Source of the DNA: Flavobacterium cellulosilyticum
GTDB lineage: Bacteria > Bacteroidota > Bacteroidia > Flavobacteriales > Flavobacteriaceae
NCBI RefSeq assembly: GCF_004349355.1
Contig: NZ_SMFK01000002.1
Coordinates: 310,001-374,000, forward strand
Direction: 5' to 3'
Length of the DNA: 64,000 nt
Position numbers and translations under genes: made by a program. The number at the start of each line of letters is the position of its first letter. The stretch's first letter is position 1. Positions 18,731 through 27,807 of the stretch are shown piece after piece. The notes beneath the pieces were generated by a model. The model was given only the letters and a program-made list of their open reading frames with translations, did not search any database and was not told the origin of the DNA.

Positions 18731-19681
18731 ATGAAAACTAAAAAGATTATAGGATCAATTATAGTATTAGGACTGGTCATTTTTGCATTTTTGTATTATT
18801 CAAAAATGCAAAAAGACAAATGGGTGAGGGAATCTCCCGAAACCAAATACTCCGAACAAAGAGAAAACGAAGTTTGGGGAAAAATATTAAGAGGTGGCAA
18901 CCCTAGTTTGTTTTACGGAACACCTTTGTATGAAGTAGCCAATGCTATGTCAGGTTTGCCTTATTTTAGAAATGAGGAAAAAATAATAAAACTCATTAAC
19001 GAAATACCAAAAGAGTATATCAACTATCAAGAAGGAAAGTTTGGACATACGATAGGACATTTTGCTTTGAGGACATATAATTTTGGTGCCATCCGCAAAC
19101 TTCTGGACAGAGGACTTAATCCTAACTTAATGGACAAAATGGAAGGGGCAATTATTATTGAAATTAATAGTTCTGCTTATTCTTACAAATCTCCAGAAAG
19201 TTTAAAAACATTGAAGTATATGATCCAAAAAGGAGCCAATGTAAATTTATATTCCAAAAAAGCACAATTTACAACACCTTTGATTGAAGCTGCAAAAAGC
19301 AATTTAGAAAATGTAAAAATATTAGTTGAAGCTGGAGCAAATCCACATTTTATAAATGAATTTGGGTATGTGTTTAAATCACCTTTAAGTGCTGCATTAC
19401 TATACAAAAGAATAGAAATAGTCAACTATTTAATATTTAATCAAAAGGTTGATTTTAGAGCACTAAAACATCCTATGGATTCAAAATTTCATCCTGGAGA
19501 CTATGAAATATTATATAATCTTAGAGAAATGTTTTTTGAGTTAAATAGTAAAAAGTATCAAGAAAAAATGAGATTAGTTGCTTATTTAAAAACACAAGGC
19601 TTGGATTACTGGAAAACACCTATTGAAGAACGTTTTAGAAATAATCCTAATTACACCCCAGAATATTTGAGTAAATATTAA
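18731..19681 (+). CDS. Membrane-anchored ankyrin-repeat protein 1 (putative immunity to the lipase)
   Basis: 316 residues. I place the start at the ATG at 18731, matching the paralogues; an upstream in-frame start at 18704 would overlap the lipase gene and add an odd N-terminus. A single transmembrane helix (IIGSIIVLGLVIFAFLYY) with a positive N-terminus predicts that the bulk faces the periplasm. Residues of about 95-260 are ankyrin-type repeats (AIRKLLDRGLNPNLMD, TLKYMIQKGANVNLYS, NVKILVEAGANPHFIN). Four paralogues follow in the window. A periplasmic repeat protein directly after a secreted lipase suggests it binds and neutralises that enzyme. The C-terminal 70 codons are nearly identical to those of the paralogue at 27808. 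Confidence 0.75.
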   Translation: MKTKKIIGSIIVLGLVIFAFLYYSKMQKDKWVRESPETKYSEQRENEVWGKILRGGNPSLFYGTPLYEVANAMSGLPYFRNEEKIIKLINEIPKEYINYQEGKFGHTIGHFALRTYNFGAIRKLLDRGLNPNLMDKMEGAIIIEINSSAYSYKSPESLKTLKYMIQKGANVNLYSKKAQFTTPLIEAAKSNLENVKILVEAGANPHFINEFGYVFKSPLSAALLYKRIEIVNYLIFNQKVDFRALKHPMDSKFHPGDYEILYNLREMFFELNSKKYQEKMRLVAYLKTQGLDYWKTPIEERFRNNPNYTPEYLSKY

Positions 19682-19696
19682 AGTTCCAAACAATAG

Positions 19697-19750
19697 TAAA
19701 GACCTGAAAAAGATAGCTTCATTGAGCTGTGTTTTTTAGGTTTTTATTTA
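19697..19750 (+). terminator. Conserved hairpin, copy 1 (terminator-like)
   Basis: AAGACCTGAAAAA pairs, with two G-U pairs, with TTTTTTAGGTTTTT across a loop containing GATAGCTTCATTG; a T-rich tail follows. The same element occurs after all five ankyrin genes (copies at 24418, 26656, 27713 and 28771). Here it separates the immunity gene from the start-less module that follows. Confidence 0.65.
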
Positions 19751-19761
19751 AAAAAATAGAA

Positions 19762-20705
19762 TCACGTTCTTTTGCCTGTTTGTGGGACAAAGTAGTTATT
19801 CTCAGGAAGGTTGGGATAATGAGGAGGAATGGTATGAGAATGAGAGTTGGGATAGTAATGACAATGATTATACTAATAATTGGCAAGATTTCCTGTCGGA
19901 ATGGTTCGGACTTGACATAGCAGGTATAACCGATGGCGGGAATTTCCTGCTTTCCAATGGTGATTATTTTTACCCGGACAGTAGTAATCTAGATGAAGTA
20001 AATGTCAATTCATATCATGTCTCTGAACAATATGAATATGTGCCGATTGGCGAGAATAATGGGAATCCGGGTGGTGATGAATCGGAAGAAACCGTTGATG
20101 ACCCCACTGATAACTGCAGCATATCGTATTGTATGCCAGGGTATACACTCCAAAATTGCGAATGTGTTAAAGTATCTTGCACAAAAACCTGCGAGAGTGG
20201 GTATAAATTAAACATAGATACCTGTGAGTGTGAATTGTTACCGCCTTGTTGGGGTACAATTCAGGATTTTGAAACTTCCAATTCATTTAATACTAACACC
20301 ATATTAAACAAGCTCAATTCAACGTTAGGTGATTTTGGCATTTCAGCGGATGTAATGGATTCTATAAAACAAATGAATCTCTTTGACCCTAAAACTATTG
20401 CTACTGGAACAGACTTGGTTACATTTGCTGATGATTTGGGGGTTGTAGGTGATGGTTTACAGGTTGCACTAGATTATTCAAAATATATAGATGAACCTAG
20501 TACTCAAAATTTATTGAGAACTGTTTTAGATGCGGCTTCTATGGCATTATCCCCAGCTGCTAGCTTAGCCCTCAGCACAATTGATTATTTCAAAGATGGT
20601 GATGGTAATTCTAAACTAGATTTATTACTTAAAGCCGCTTCTGATGCTATAGATCGCTCTTTAGATTGTAATTTAGGTCTTGGAATACGTAATTGGGTTT
20701 ATTAA
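19762..20705 (+). CDS. Modular protein 2, 5'-truncated: shared module plus unknown helical domain (putative silent toxin cassette)
   Basis: Similarity to the intact modules begins abruptly at TCACGTTC (19762), inside the signal peptide. In frame upstream there is only a TAA, so no ATG exists; the first possible start is a GTG at 19782, which would give a protein without a signal peptide. The shared acidic region and two Cys-rich units (CSISYCMPGYTLQNCECVK and CTKTCESGYKLNIDTCECE) are intact. The C-terminal 150 residues are new: helical, with a hydrophobic small-residue stretch (AASMALSPAASLALSTIDYF) that resembles a membrane-inserting hairpin. With a multi-pass membrane protein next door, a pore-forming toxin is plausible but unproven. 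It reads as a cassette usable only after recombination. Confidence 0.65.
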
Positions 20706-20718
20706 TCTTTTTTTTAAT

Positions 20719-21087
20719 ATGGTATTTATTAAATATATTTTATCATCAATATACAAAGGAATTTACAAACGAATGCTTAAACGAACAGACGAACCCGATC
20801 GTAGAGTACCACTTAGATTCGGTTATCAATTATGCTTATGGATTTATATAACTTTCTTTGTTATTTATAGACTTTTGACAAAAAACAATCCTTACTATTT
20901 AGACATAAATCCAAATATATCTTTGCTAATAGGTTTTGTTTTCTTTTTAATATTTGGAGCAATCTTCGCAACAATATTAAATTTTGAATGGATAAAAAAA
21001 ATCGAATTAACAAAAAAACAAAAAAATAAATGTAGAATGATACTATTTTCAATAATCATTATTATTATCTTTCTATTTAATCTTTAA
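20719..21087 (+). CDS. Small multi-pass membrane protein (putative immunity to the helical toxin)
   Basis: 122 residues from the ATG at 20719, 13 bp after the preceding stop; an in-frame ATG at 20680 lies inside the toxin gene and is unlikely. Three clear hydrophobic segments are seen (LCLWIYITFFVIYRLL, SLLIGFVFFLIFGAIFATIL, MILFSIIIIIIFLFNL), separated by basic loops. Its first 14 residues (MVFIKYILSSIYKG) match the truncated frame at 29792 that follows the second helical-domain module. The same toxin type is therefore followed twice by the same membrane protein type, as for pore-forming bacteriocins and their immunity proteins. Confidence 0.6.
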   Translation: MVFIKYILSSIYKGIYKRMLKRTDEPDRRVPLRFGYQLCLWIYITFFVIYRLLTKNNPYYLDINPNISLLIGFVFFLIFGAIFATILNFEWIKKIELTKKQKNKCRMILFSIIIIIIFLFNL

Positions 21088-21098
21088 AAAAATAAATT

Positions 21099-21530
21099 AT
21101 GAATTTTACAAAAAATATTTTTATAGGAATACTATTTCTATATATCACCACTATGAGTTCACAAACTACAACTAGTTATTTAGAAACAAATATCCAACAG
21201 CATATTGTAAATAAATATTGGAGCAATGAAGCAGGTACTACAGGAAAAGTAGTGTTATATTTTGGACAAAATCAATTATCAACCTATATTAATCAAAAAA
21301 AATTTGGGAGTGGTAATTATTACTTTACAAATATATCTTGCAATGATTCTTCTAGTATATTTGATAATTCAAAAATTGGTAATTCTTCTTCGGGAAATTA
21401 CATAAAAACAGATCGTTACTGTTATTTAATTGAAATAAGCACTAATCTTCAACAGATTAGAATGAAAAAATCTTATGATAATAAATGGCAAACATTTTAT
21501 TTGTTGAATAATCCTAACTTACCGAACTAA
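21099..21530 (+). CDS. Small exported two-Cys protein (orphan immunity-like)
   Basis: 143 residues with a signal peptide (ILFLYITTMSSQ). The middle reads YYFTNISCNDSS...SSGNYIKTDRYCYLIEI. This matches the pattern of the family at 34261-36385 (YHLSDKNCIDAS...SAGNYIFDEKGGCSYIKF), including two Cys about 30 residues apart that could form a disulphide. That family follows a C39/papain-like module, but no such module is beside this copy, so it looks like an orphan immunity gene left behind. The relation is by my visual alignment only. Confidence 0.5.
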   Translation: MNFTKNIFIGILFLYITTMSSQTTTSYLETNIQQHIVNKYWSNEAGTTGKVVLYFGQNQLSTYINQKKFGSGNYYFTNISCNDSSSIFDNSKIGNSSSGNYIKTDRYCYLIEISTNLQQIRMKKSYDNKWQTFYLLNNPNLPN

Positions 21531-21618
21531 CCCAGATGGTGCAGGAATGTGATTAATTTTCCTCTTGCGGATAGCGTAGAATTGTGTCTGTACACAAAGT
21601 TGAACAGACAAAACAAGT

Positions 21619-21653
21619 CAAAAACTACAGCCCTAAAAAAGTTGTAGTTTTTT
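21619..21653 (+). terminator. Rho-independent terminator before the first Sel1 fragment
   Basis: AAAACTACA and TGTAGTTTT flank a short loop and are followed by a T run. A near-identical copy precedes the second Sel1 fragment at 32790-32824, and the match extends upstream to CACAAAGTTGAA. It is part of a duplicated block boundary. Confidence 0.7.
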
Positions 21654-21668
21654 TGTGCTATAACTTAA

Positions 21669-22250
21669 CAAGAAGGACAAGCACTAACTGGAATATGGGC
21701 CGAACAAGAGGGTGATTCTGTAAACTTTAAAGCCACACTCGAAGAAAAAAGGATCGTATTTGAAGATTCTAAAATTGACCGCCTCAACCGTTATGTAGAA
21801 CCGGTACTAAAAAGCTACAAATTCAAGCAAGCAAAATTGCAAGTTTTGGAATATCAAGACGATGTGTATATAGTAGGCAACTTGCAATTGTATAACATCA
21901 AACAGCACGAAAACGAAAAACCCATGTATCTTATCCTGGAGCGAAAAATAAGTCCTGAGGAAACCGGAGAGCCAGAACTAGTCACCCAAGCTATTGTGTC
22001 GCAACTTGTGGTTTATCCTAATCCTGTAACCAGCACTAGTTTTAAACTGAGTTTTGAACTCGCTGCCCAAACCGATATTAGCATCAGTATCTATGATTTT
22101 ACAGGATTCTTGGTAAGCACCCAAAAACTCACTACCACAGGCACAGGAACGCAAGAACAAATAATTCCCTTTACTGCGCCAGCAGGCAACTATATCCTGA
22201 ACTTGTACTATAACGACCAGGTAATAAAAACCATTTTAATTAAAAAATAA
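21669..22250 (+). pseudogene. 3' fragment of the Sel1/T9SS gene, copy 1
   Basis: From CAAGAAGGACAAGC (21669) the sequence is nearly identical to the last 194 codons of the Sel1/T9SS gene. It keeps the frame and the whole T9SS sorting domain, but has no start codon, signal peptide or Sel1 repeats. The fragment runs to a stop 5 bp before an intact module gene, exactly as in the parental arrangement. An internal TTG at 21837 could open a 137-residue frame but would be unexported. It looks like homology carried along in a duplication or recombination. Confidence 0.8.
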
Positions 22251-22255
22251 GAGCC

Positions 22256-23440
22256 ATGAAGAAAAAATATTTTATATTAGCACTCACGTTCTTATGCCTG
22301 TTTTTGGGACAAAGTAGTTATGCGCAGGAAGGTTGGGAGGATGAGGATGATTGGTATGTGAATGAGAGTTGGGATAGTAATGACAATGATTATACTGATA
22401 ATTGGCAAGATTTCTTATCGGAATGGTTCGGACTTGACATAGCAGGAATAACAGAGGGCGGGAATTTCCTGCTTTCCAATGGGGATTATTTTTACCCGGA
22501 CAGTGGTAATCTAGACGAAGTACTTGTTAATTCATATCATGTTTCTGAACAATATGAATATGTGCCAATTGGCGAGAATAATGGGAATCCTGGTGGTGAT
22601 GAATCGGAAGAAACCGTTGATGATCCCACTGATAACTGCAGCATATCGTATTGTATGCCAGGGTATACACTCCAAAATTGCGAATGTGTTAAAATACCTC
22701 CACCTTGTGACAAACTTGCTAAGGCTAATTTGGCTGAACTATCTTATGATACCGAAAATGGTTTGCAAAAAGATCCTAGTAAATTACCTAGTAACGTTAC
22801 GATTGTACCACCATCGGAATTACCTTCAGGCATTGATTTTACAAATTCCAATGGATTTAATTCTGCTTTATACAGGGTAGATAATGGTAACGGAAACATA
22901 GAATATGTATATGCCACAGCTGGTACAAGTATAACGGAAATTCAAGATATAATAAATGATGCTCAACAAGCAGGCGGTTTTAGTTCGCCTCAATATCAAC
23001 TATCGGTAGATAATGCAATGTTATTAAAAAATTGGGCTGCAAGCAATAATTACTCTTTGTCTTTTACAGGGCATTCATTAGGAGGTGGTTTGGCTAATGC
23101 CAATGCGTTAGCTACAGGATTGCCAGCTACAATATACAATCCTGCGGGATTAAATGACTTAACAATTAGTAATGATCCAAGGTTGCACCTTTATAATTCT
23201 GGAAATGTAACAGCCTATGTAGTTCAGGGAGAGCCAATATATTTTATAAATACACTTTTACAGACACCTATAAGAGGGAACGTAATCCCTATTGGATCGA
23301 TTGCCTACCCTGCGATTATGTATGGAATATCATCTGCAGCAGCTGTTACTTCTGCAGGAACAGGTTCAGCGCTCTTTGGGATAGCTGCAATTAGTTTACA
23401 TAGTATGAGTAATGTAATCTCAGATATAGACTGTAATTAA
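22256..23440 (+). CDS. Modular secreted protein 3: shared module plus class-3 lipase domain (putative toxin)
   Basis: 394 residues, with a complete signal peptide and shared N-terminus (EGWEDEDDWYVNES) and one Cys-rich unit ending in PPPC. The lipase end is a diverged homologue of module 1: Ser274 in TGHSLGGGLANANALATG, acidic candidate in VVQGEPIYFIN, and His in SLHSMSNVISDID. The N-terminal half is almost identical at DNA level to module 1 while the catalytic end has drifted strongly. That is the pattern of polymorphic toxins. An ankyrin gene follows 11 bp downstream. Confidence 0.75.
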   Translation: MKKKYFILALTFLCLFLGQSSYAQEGWEDEDDWYVNESWDSNDNDYTDNWQDFLSEWFGLDIAGITEGGNFLLSNGDYFYPDSGNLDEVLVNSYHVSEQYEYVPIGENNGNPGGDESEETVDDPTDNCSISYCMPGYTLQNCECVKIPPPCDKLAKANLAELSYDTENGLQKDPSKLPSNVTIVPPSELPSGIDFTNSNGFNSALYRVDNGNGNIEYVYATAGTSITEIQDIINDAQQAGGFSSPQYQLSVDNAMLLKNWAASNNYSLSFTGHSLGGGLANANALATGLPATIYNPAGLNDLTISNDPRLHLYNSGNVTAYVVQGEPIYFINTLLQTPIRGNVIPIGSIAYPAIMYGISSAAAVTSAGTGSALFGIAAISLHSMSNVISDIDCN

Positions 23441-23451
23441 AACCATAAAAA

Positions 23452-24402
23452 ATGAAAAAAAAACATATTGGATTTTCAATACTATTAGTATTGCTCTTTT
23501 ATGGAGTATATTCGTATAGATCTAAAATGGATAAAGACAATTGGGCAGAGGAATCTCCTGAAATTAAATATTCAAAAGAACGAATAGAAGAAGTTTGGGG
23601 AGGAGTTTTGCAGGGCAATAATCCTGCCTTGTTTTATGGAACACCTTTGTATGATGTAGCCGATGCAATGTCTGGCTTAATATACTTTAGAAATGAGGAA
23701 AAAATAACAAAACTCATTGACGAAATACCTAAAGAGTATATTAATTATCAAGAGGGGAATTATGGAATGACCATTGGGCACTTTGCTTTATTAACCAATA
23801 ATATGGTTGCCATACGAAAACTACTAGACAGAGGACTCAATCCCAACTTAATGGATAAAAACGGTAATGCTATTATTATTGATATTAACGGCCCTGCATA
23901 TGCTCATTTACCAGAGAGTTTAGAGACATTAAAATTTATGATAAAAAAAGGTGCCAATGTAAATTTATATTCCAAAAGAATTTTGGTACGTACTCCTCTC
24001 ATAAGAGCAGTTAACAGTAATTTTAAAAATGTAAGGGTATTGATTGCAGCTGGAGCAGATCCTCATTTTATTGATGTCTCAGATAATAGCCCATTTGAAT
24101 CCGCTTTAAGTGCTGCATTGTTAAATAGAGATATGGAAATTATCAACTATCTAATATTTGATCAAAAGGTCGATTTTAGAACATTAAAATATCCCTTAGA
24201 CTCAAAGTTTCATCCTGGAGAATATAAAATATTACATCTTCTTAGAGAACATGCTCCTGATTTAAATTCTAAGGATTATAAAGAAAAAATGAAACTGGTA
24301 GCTTATTTAAAAACACAAGGTTTAGATTACTGGAAAACGCCCATACCAGATAATATTAAAAATAACCCTAATTTTACCCAAGAATATTTGAGTAAATATT
24401 AA
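23452..24402 (+). CDS. Membrane-anchored ankyrin-repeat protein 2 (putative immunity)
   Basis: 316 residues: N-terminal transmembrane anchor (IGFSILLVLLFYGVYSY), then ankyrin repeats (AIRKLLDRGLNPNLMDKNG, TLKFMIKKGANVNLYSK, NVRVLIAAGADPHFID), and the conserved tail GLDYWKTPIPDNIKNNPNFTQ. It directly follows the lipase module at 22256. Compared with the copy at 18731, the repeat faces differ most around residues 175-225, which may be where specificity for the partner lipase lies; this is inference. Confidence 0.72.
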   Translation: MKKKHIGFSILLVLLFYGVYSYRSKMDKDNWAEESPEIKYSKERIEEVWGGVLQGNNPALFYGTPLYDVADAMSGLIYFRNEEKITKLIDEIPKEYINYQEGNYGMTIGHFALLTNNMVAIRKLLDRGLNPNLMDKNGNAIIIDINGPAYAHLPESLETLKFMIKKGANVNLYSKRILVRTPLIRAVNSNFKNVRVLIAAGADPHFIDVSDNSPFESALSAALLNRDMEIINYLIFDQKVDFRTLKYPLDSKFHPGEYKILHLLREHAPDLNSKDYKEKMKLVAYLKTQGLDYWKTPIPDNIKNNPNFTQEYLSKY

Positions 24403-24417
24403 ATTTAATAACAATAG

Positions 24418-24470
24418 TAAAGACCTGAAAAAGATAGCTTCATTGCTGTGTTTTTTTAGGTTTTTATTTA
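24418..24470 (+). terminator. Conserved hairpin, copy 2 (terminator-like)
   Basis: Same stem (AAGACCTGAAAAA with TTTTTTAGGTTTTT) and loop as at 19697. It is followed by the identical junction AAAAAAATAGAA and the start-less module at 24482. Confidence 0.65.
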
Positions 24471-24481
24471 AAAAAATAGAA

Positions 24482-25695
24482 TCACGTTCTTATGCCTGTT
24501 TTTGGGACATAGTAGTTATGCTCAGGAAGGTTGGGAGGATGAGGAGGAATGGTATACGAATGAGAGTTGGGATAGTAATGACAATGATTATACTGATAAT
24601 TGGCAAGATTTCTTATCGGAATGGTTCGGACTTGAGATAGCAGGAATAACAGAGGGCGGGAATTTCCAACTTTCCAATGGTGATTATTTTTACCCGGACA
24701 GTGGTAATCTAGACGAAGTACTTGTTAATTCATATCATGTTTCTGAGCAATATGAATATGTACCGATTGGCGAGAATAACGGGAATCCTGGTGGTGATGA
24801 ATCGGAAGAAACCGTTGATGATCCCACTGATAACTGCAGCATATCGTATTGTATGCCAGGGTATACACTCGAAAATTGCGAATGTGTTAAAGTATCTTGC
24901 ACAACAACCTGTGGTACTGGATTTATATTGAATTCTGATTGTGAGTGCGTAAAAAAACCTTGTGATGAAGCTAAAGTAGCTGATCATATATATAATACCT
25001 TAAACGGAATTCAAGAAGCAGGTAAAACAGAATTGAATGATTATGGTAACGTGCACCTTGTGTCACCTGCTGGATTGCCTTCAGAATTTAATTCACCTGA
25101 TTTTAAATGGTCTGACCCTGATACTGGTTTTAGTTCAGCTTTATACAGTGTAGATCATGGGAATGGAAATATTGAACTTATATATGCCACACAAGGCACA
25201 AATCCTTTGGATCTTCAAGATTGGGTAAATAATGGTCAACAAGCTCTAGGATATGTAAGTGCACAATATTATCAATCAGTAGCAAATGCAAATGTTTTAG
25301 CAACTTGGGCAGCTAATAATGGTTATACCTTGTCATTTACAGGGCATTCTTTAGGTGGAGGATTAGCCAATGCTAATGCGCTGGCTACGGGATTACCAGC
25401 TACAATATACAATCCTGCAGGATTAAGTGATGCTACGGTTAATGATCCTAACTTAAACTTAAATTTAAATTACTCGAGTAAGGTAACAGCTTTTATAGTT
25501 CAAGGGGAACCTGTTGATTATCTTAATACGAAATTGGATACTCCTGTAAGAGGAACGAGAAATTACATTGGCTTACCACAAGATACTAATTCTCTTTACG
25601 GAACGTTATCAAATCTAACTATAGCAGGATTAATAAGCACAGTTCAATTACATTTGATGAGTAGTGTAATATCTAATTTAGACTGTAATGATTAA
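24482..25695 (+). CDS. Modular protein 4, 5'-truncated: shared module plus class-3 lipase (putative silent toxin cassette)
   Basis: It is cut at the same base as module 2 (TCACGTTC, here 24482). There is no ATG in frame after the upstream TAA; a TTG at 24502 would give 397 residues without a full signal peptide. Two Cys-rich units are present (CSISYCMPGYTLENCECVK, CTTTCGTGFILNSDCECVK). The lipase end has Ser in TGHSLGGGLANANALATG, IVQGEPVDYLN, and His in LHLMSSVISNLD. The catalytic residues are retained, so the cassette is not decayed despite lacking a start. This argues for use by recombination or very recent truncation. Confidence 0.65.
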
Positions 25696-25699
25696 TATT

Positions 25700-26641
25700 A
25701 TGAAAGCAAAAAAAATAATTCTACTAATACTATTACTAATAATAGGTATTGTTCTATTCTCGTATATTTCTAAAACTCAAAAAGACACATGGGTTAAAGA
25801 AACTCCGAAAACTAAATACTCCAAAGAAAGAGAAAAGGAAGTTTGGGGAAAACAGTTAAATGGGCATTCTCCAGAAATATTCTATGGTACACCCCTTTAT
25901 GATTTAGCTAAAGAGATGACTGGTTTTCGGTCTGATAAAAAAATTGAAGAGCTTATAGCTGCTATACCTAGAAAAGATATTAATATACAAGATGGTAAAT
26001 TTCATAAAACAATAGGGCAATTTGCTTTAACAGTTAGTAATCTTAAAGCATTAAATTTATTACTAGATAAAGGTTTAAATCCAAATTTGATAGATAAAAT
26101 GGGGAATGCTATTATTATTGATATTAACGACTTTTATAAAAATCCATCTGAAAAATTACTAATCCTGAAAAATATGATTCAAAAGGGAGCCAATGTAAAT
26201 TTATTTTCTAAACACACTCTAAAAAGTACTCCTTTGATTAGAGCTTCAAATAGTGGTAATTTAGAAAATGTAAAAGTGTTGGTTGACGCTGGTGCAAATC
26301 CAAATTTTATTGATAACTCAATAGCTAGTCCTTTTGAATCTCCATTAAGTGTTGCATTAGCATACGCTCATATTGATATTGTAAATTATCTGATTTTTGA
26401 TCAAAAAGTTGATTTTAGAACACTAAAATATCCAAGTGATTCTAAATTTCACCCTGGAGAGTATGTGATATTACATAAGCTTAGAGAGATGATTTTTGAT
26501 TTAAATAGTAAGGAGTATAGAGAGAAAATGAAATTAGTGAAATATTTAAAAACGCAAGGCTTGGATTACTGGAAAACTCCTATTCCTGATAAAGTCAGAA
26601 GTATTCCTAAATTTACTCAAGAATATCTGAGTAAGTATTAG
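25700..26641 (+). CDS. Membrane-anchored ankyrin-repeat protein 3 (putative immunity)
   Basis: 313 residues from the ATG at 25700 (MKAKKIILL), which fits the paralogues; a start at 25688 would overlap the lipase stop by 8 bp. A transmembrane helix (IILLILLLIIGIVLFSYI) is followed by ankyrin repeats (ALNLLLDKGLNPNLIDKMG, ILKNMIQKGANVNLFSK, NVKVLVDAGANPNFID) and the family tail. It is the most diverged of the five paralogues, and its paired lipase (module 4) is likewise distinct. That is consistent with co-evolution of each pair. Confidence 0.7.
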   Translation: MKAKKIILLILLLIIGIVLFSYISKTQKDTWVKETPKTKYSKEREKEVWGKQLNGHSPEIFYGTPLYDLAKEMTGFRSDKKIEELIAAIPRKDINIQDGKFHKTIGQFALTVSNLKALNLLLDKGLNPNLIDKMGNAIIIDINDFYKNPSEKLLILKNMIQKGANVNLFSKHTLKSTPLIRASNSGNLENVKVLVDAGANPNFIDNSIASPFESPLSVALAYAHIDIVNYLIFDQKVDFRTLKYPSDSKFHPGEYVILHKLREMIFDLNSKEYREKMKLVKYLKTQGLDYWKTPIPDKVRSIPKFTQEYLSKY

Positions 26642-26655
26642 TTAAAAAAAAATAG

Positions 26656-26708
26656 TAAAGACCTGAAAAAGATAGCTTCATTGCTGTATTTTTTGGGTTT
26701 TTATTTTA
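26656..26708 (+). terminator. Conserved hairpin, copy 3 (terminator-like)
   Basis: Same element, with a small change (GTATTTTTTGGG instead of GTGTTTTTTAGG) that weakens the stem by one pair. It separates two ankyrin genes rather than an ankyrin gene and a module. Confidence 0.55.
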
Positions 26709-26749
26709 GGTAAAGTGATTAAAAATAGTTGGTAATTAATACCATTAAA

Positions 26750-27697
26750 ATGAAAAAAAAACATATTGGCCTGCTATTACTAATTCCAATAATTATTATA
26801 GCTTTTTTATACACTTCTAAAATTCAAAAAGACAACTGGGTCAATGAATCCTTAGAAACTAAATACTCTGAAAAAAGAGAAAATGAAATATGGGGTGGAG
26901 TTTTACGGGGTAATGATCCTGCCTTATATTACGGAACACCTTTGTATGACTTGGCAGGGGCATTGTCAAGTTTTTCTCATTTACAAAATGACGAAAAAAT
27001 AAAAAAACTCATTGATGAAATCCCTAAAGAATATATTAATTTTCAGGATGATAAATACGGAAAGACTATTGGTCAATTTGCTTTATTTGTTGGTAATCTT
27101 AAAGCTGTAAGACTGTTACTAGACAGAGGTTTAAATCCAAATTTATTAGCTAATGACGGTAGTGCCCTTATAATTGATATCAATGGCCCTTTTGAAAGCA
27201 ATTTACCAGAGAGTTTAGAAACACTTAAATACATGATTAAAAAAGGAGCTAATGTAAATTTGTATTCAAAAAAAGCACAATTGGGTACACCATTGATTGA
27301 AGCAGCGAATAGTAATTTTGAGAATGTAAAAGTATTAGTTGAAGCAGGTGCAAATCCACATTTTATTGATAAATTTTCAGCTAGCCCTTTTGAATCTCCG
27401 TTAAGCGCTTCATTAGTTAATAGACGTATGAAAATTATTAATTATCTAATTTTTGATCAAAAAGTGGATTTTAGAACTTTGAAATTTCCAAGCACTTCAA
27501 AATTCCATCCTGGGGAATATGAAATATTGTATAGACTTAGGAAGATAAGATTTGATTTAGATACTCAGGATTATAAGGAAAAAATGAAACTTGTAGCATA
27601 TTTAAAAACACAAGGCTTAGATTATTGGAAAACACCTGTACCAGATAATATCAAAAACAATCCTAATTTTACCCAAGAATATTTGAGTAAATATTAA
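26750..27697 (+). CDS. Membrane-anchored ankyrin-repeat protein 4 (orphan immunity-like)
   Basis: 315 residues from the ATG at 26750; the upstream in-frame start at 26729 adds a non-conserved stretch. Transmembrane helix IGLLLLIPIIIIAFLY, then ankyrin repeats (AVRLLLDRGLNPNLLAND, TLKYMIKKGANVNLYSK, NVKVLVEAGANPHFID). There is no module gene before it, only another ankyrin gene, so it is an immunity-type gene without a toxin. This is common in polymorphic toxin loci, where surplus immunity protects against relatives. Confidence 0.7.
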   Translation: MKKKHIGLLLLIPIIIIAFLYTSKIQKDNWVNESLETKYSEKRENEIWGGVLRGNDPALYYGTPLYDLAGALSSFSHLQNDEKIKKLIDEIPKEYINFQDDKYGKTIGQFALFVGNLKAVRLLLDRGLNPNLLANDGSALIIDINGPFESNLPESLETLKYMIKKGANVNLYSKKAQLGTPLIEAANSNFENVKVLVEAGANPHFIDKFSASPFESPLSASLVNRRMKIINYLIFDQKVDFRTLKFPSTSKFHPGEYEILYRLRKIRFDLDTQDYKEKMKLVAYLKTQGLDYWKTPVPDNIKNNPNFTQEYLSKY

Positions 27698-27712
27698 ATT
27701 TAATAACAATAG

Positions 27713-27766
27713 TAAAGACCTGAAAAAGATAGCTTCATTGCTGTGTTTTTTAGGTTTTTATTTTAG
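27713..27766 (+). terminator. Conserved hairpin, copy 4 (terminator-like)
   Basis: Same hairpin as at 19697, after ankyrin gene 4. It is followed by the stretch TTTTAGGTAA that also follows copy 3 but not copies 1, 2 and 5. Confidence 0.6.
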
Positions 27767-27807
27767 GTAATGTGGTCAAAAATAGGATGTAATTAAACCC
27801 ATAAAAA

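Noticed and set aside
21837..22250. 137-residue frame that could be annotated as an independent T9SS-sorted protein (also at 33005-33418)
   Set aside because: It is the start-less tail of the copied Sel1/T9SS gene; no signal peptide or plausible start, and the same fragment occurs twice with identical borders.
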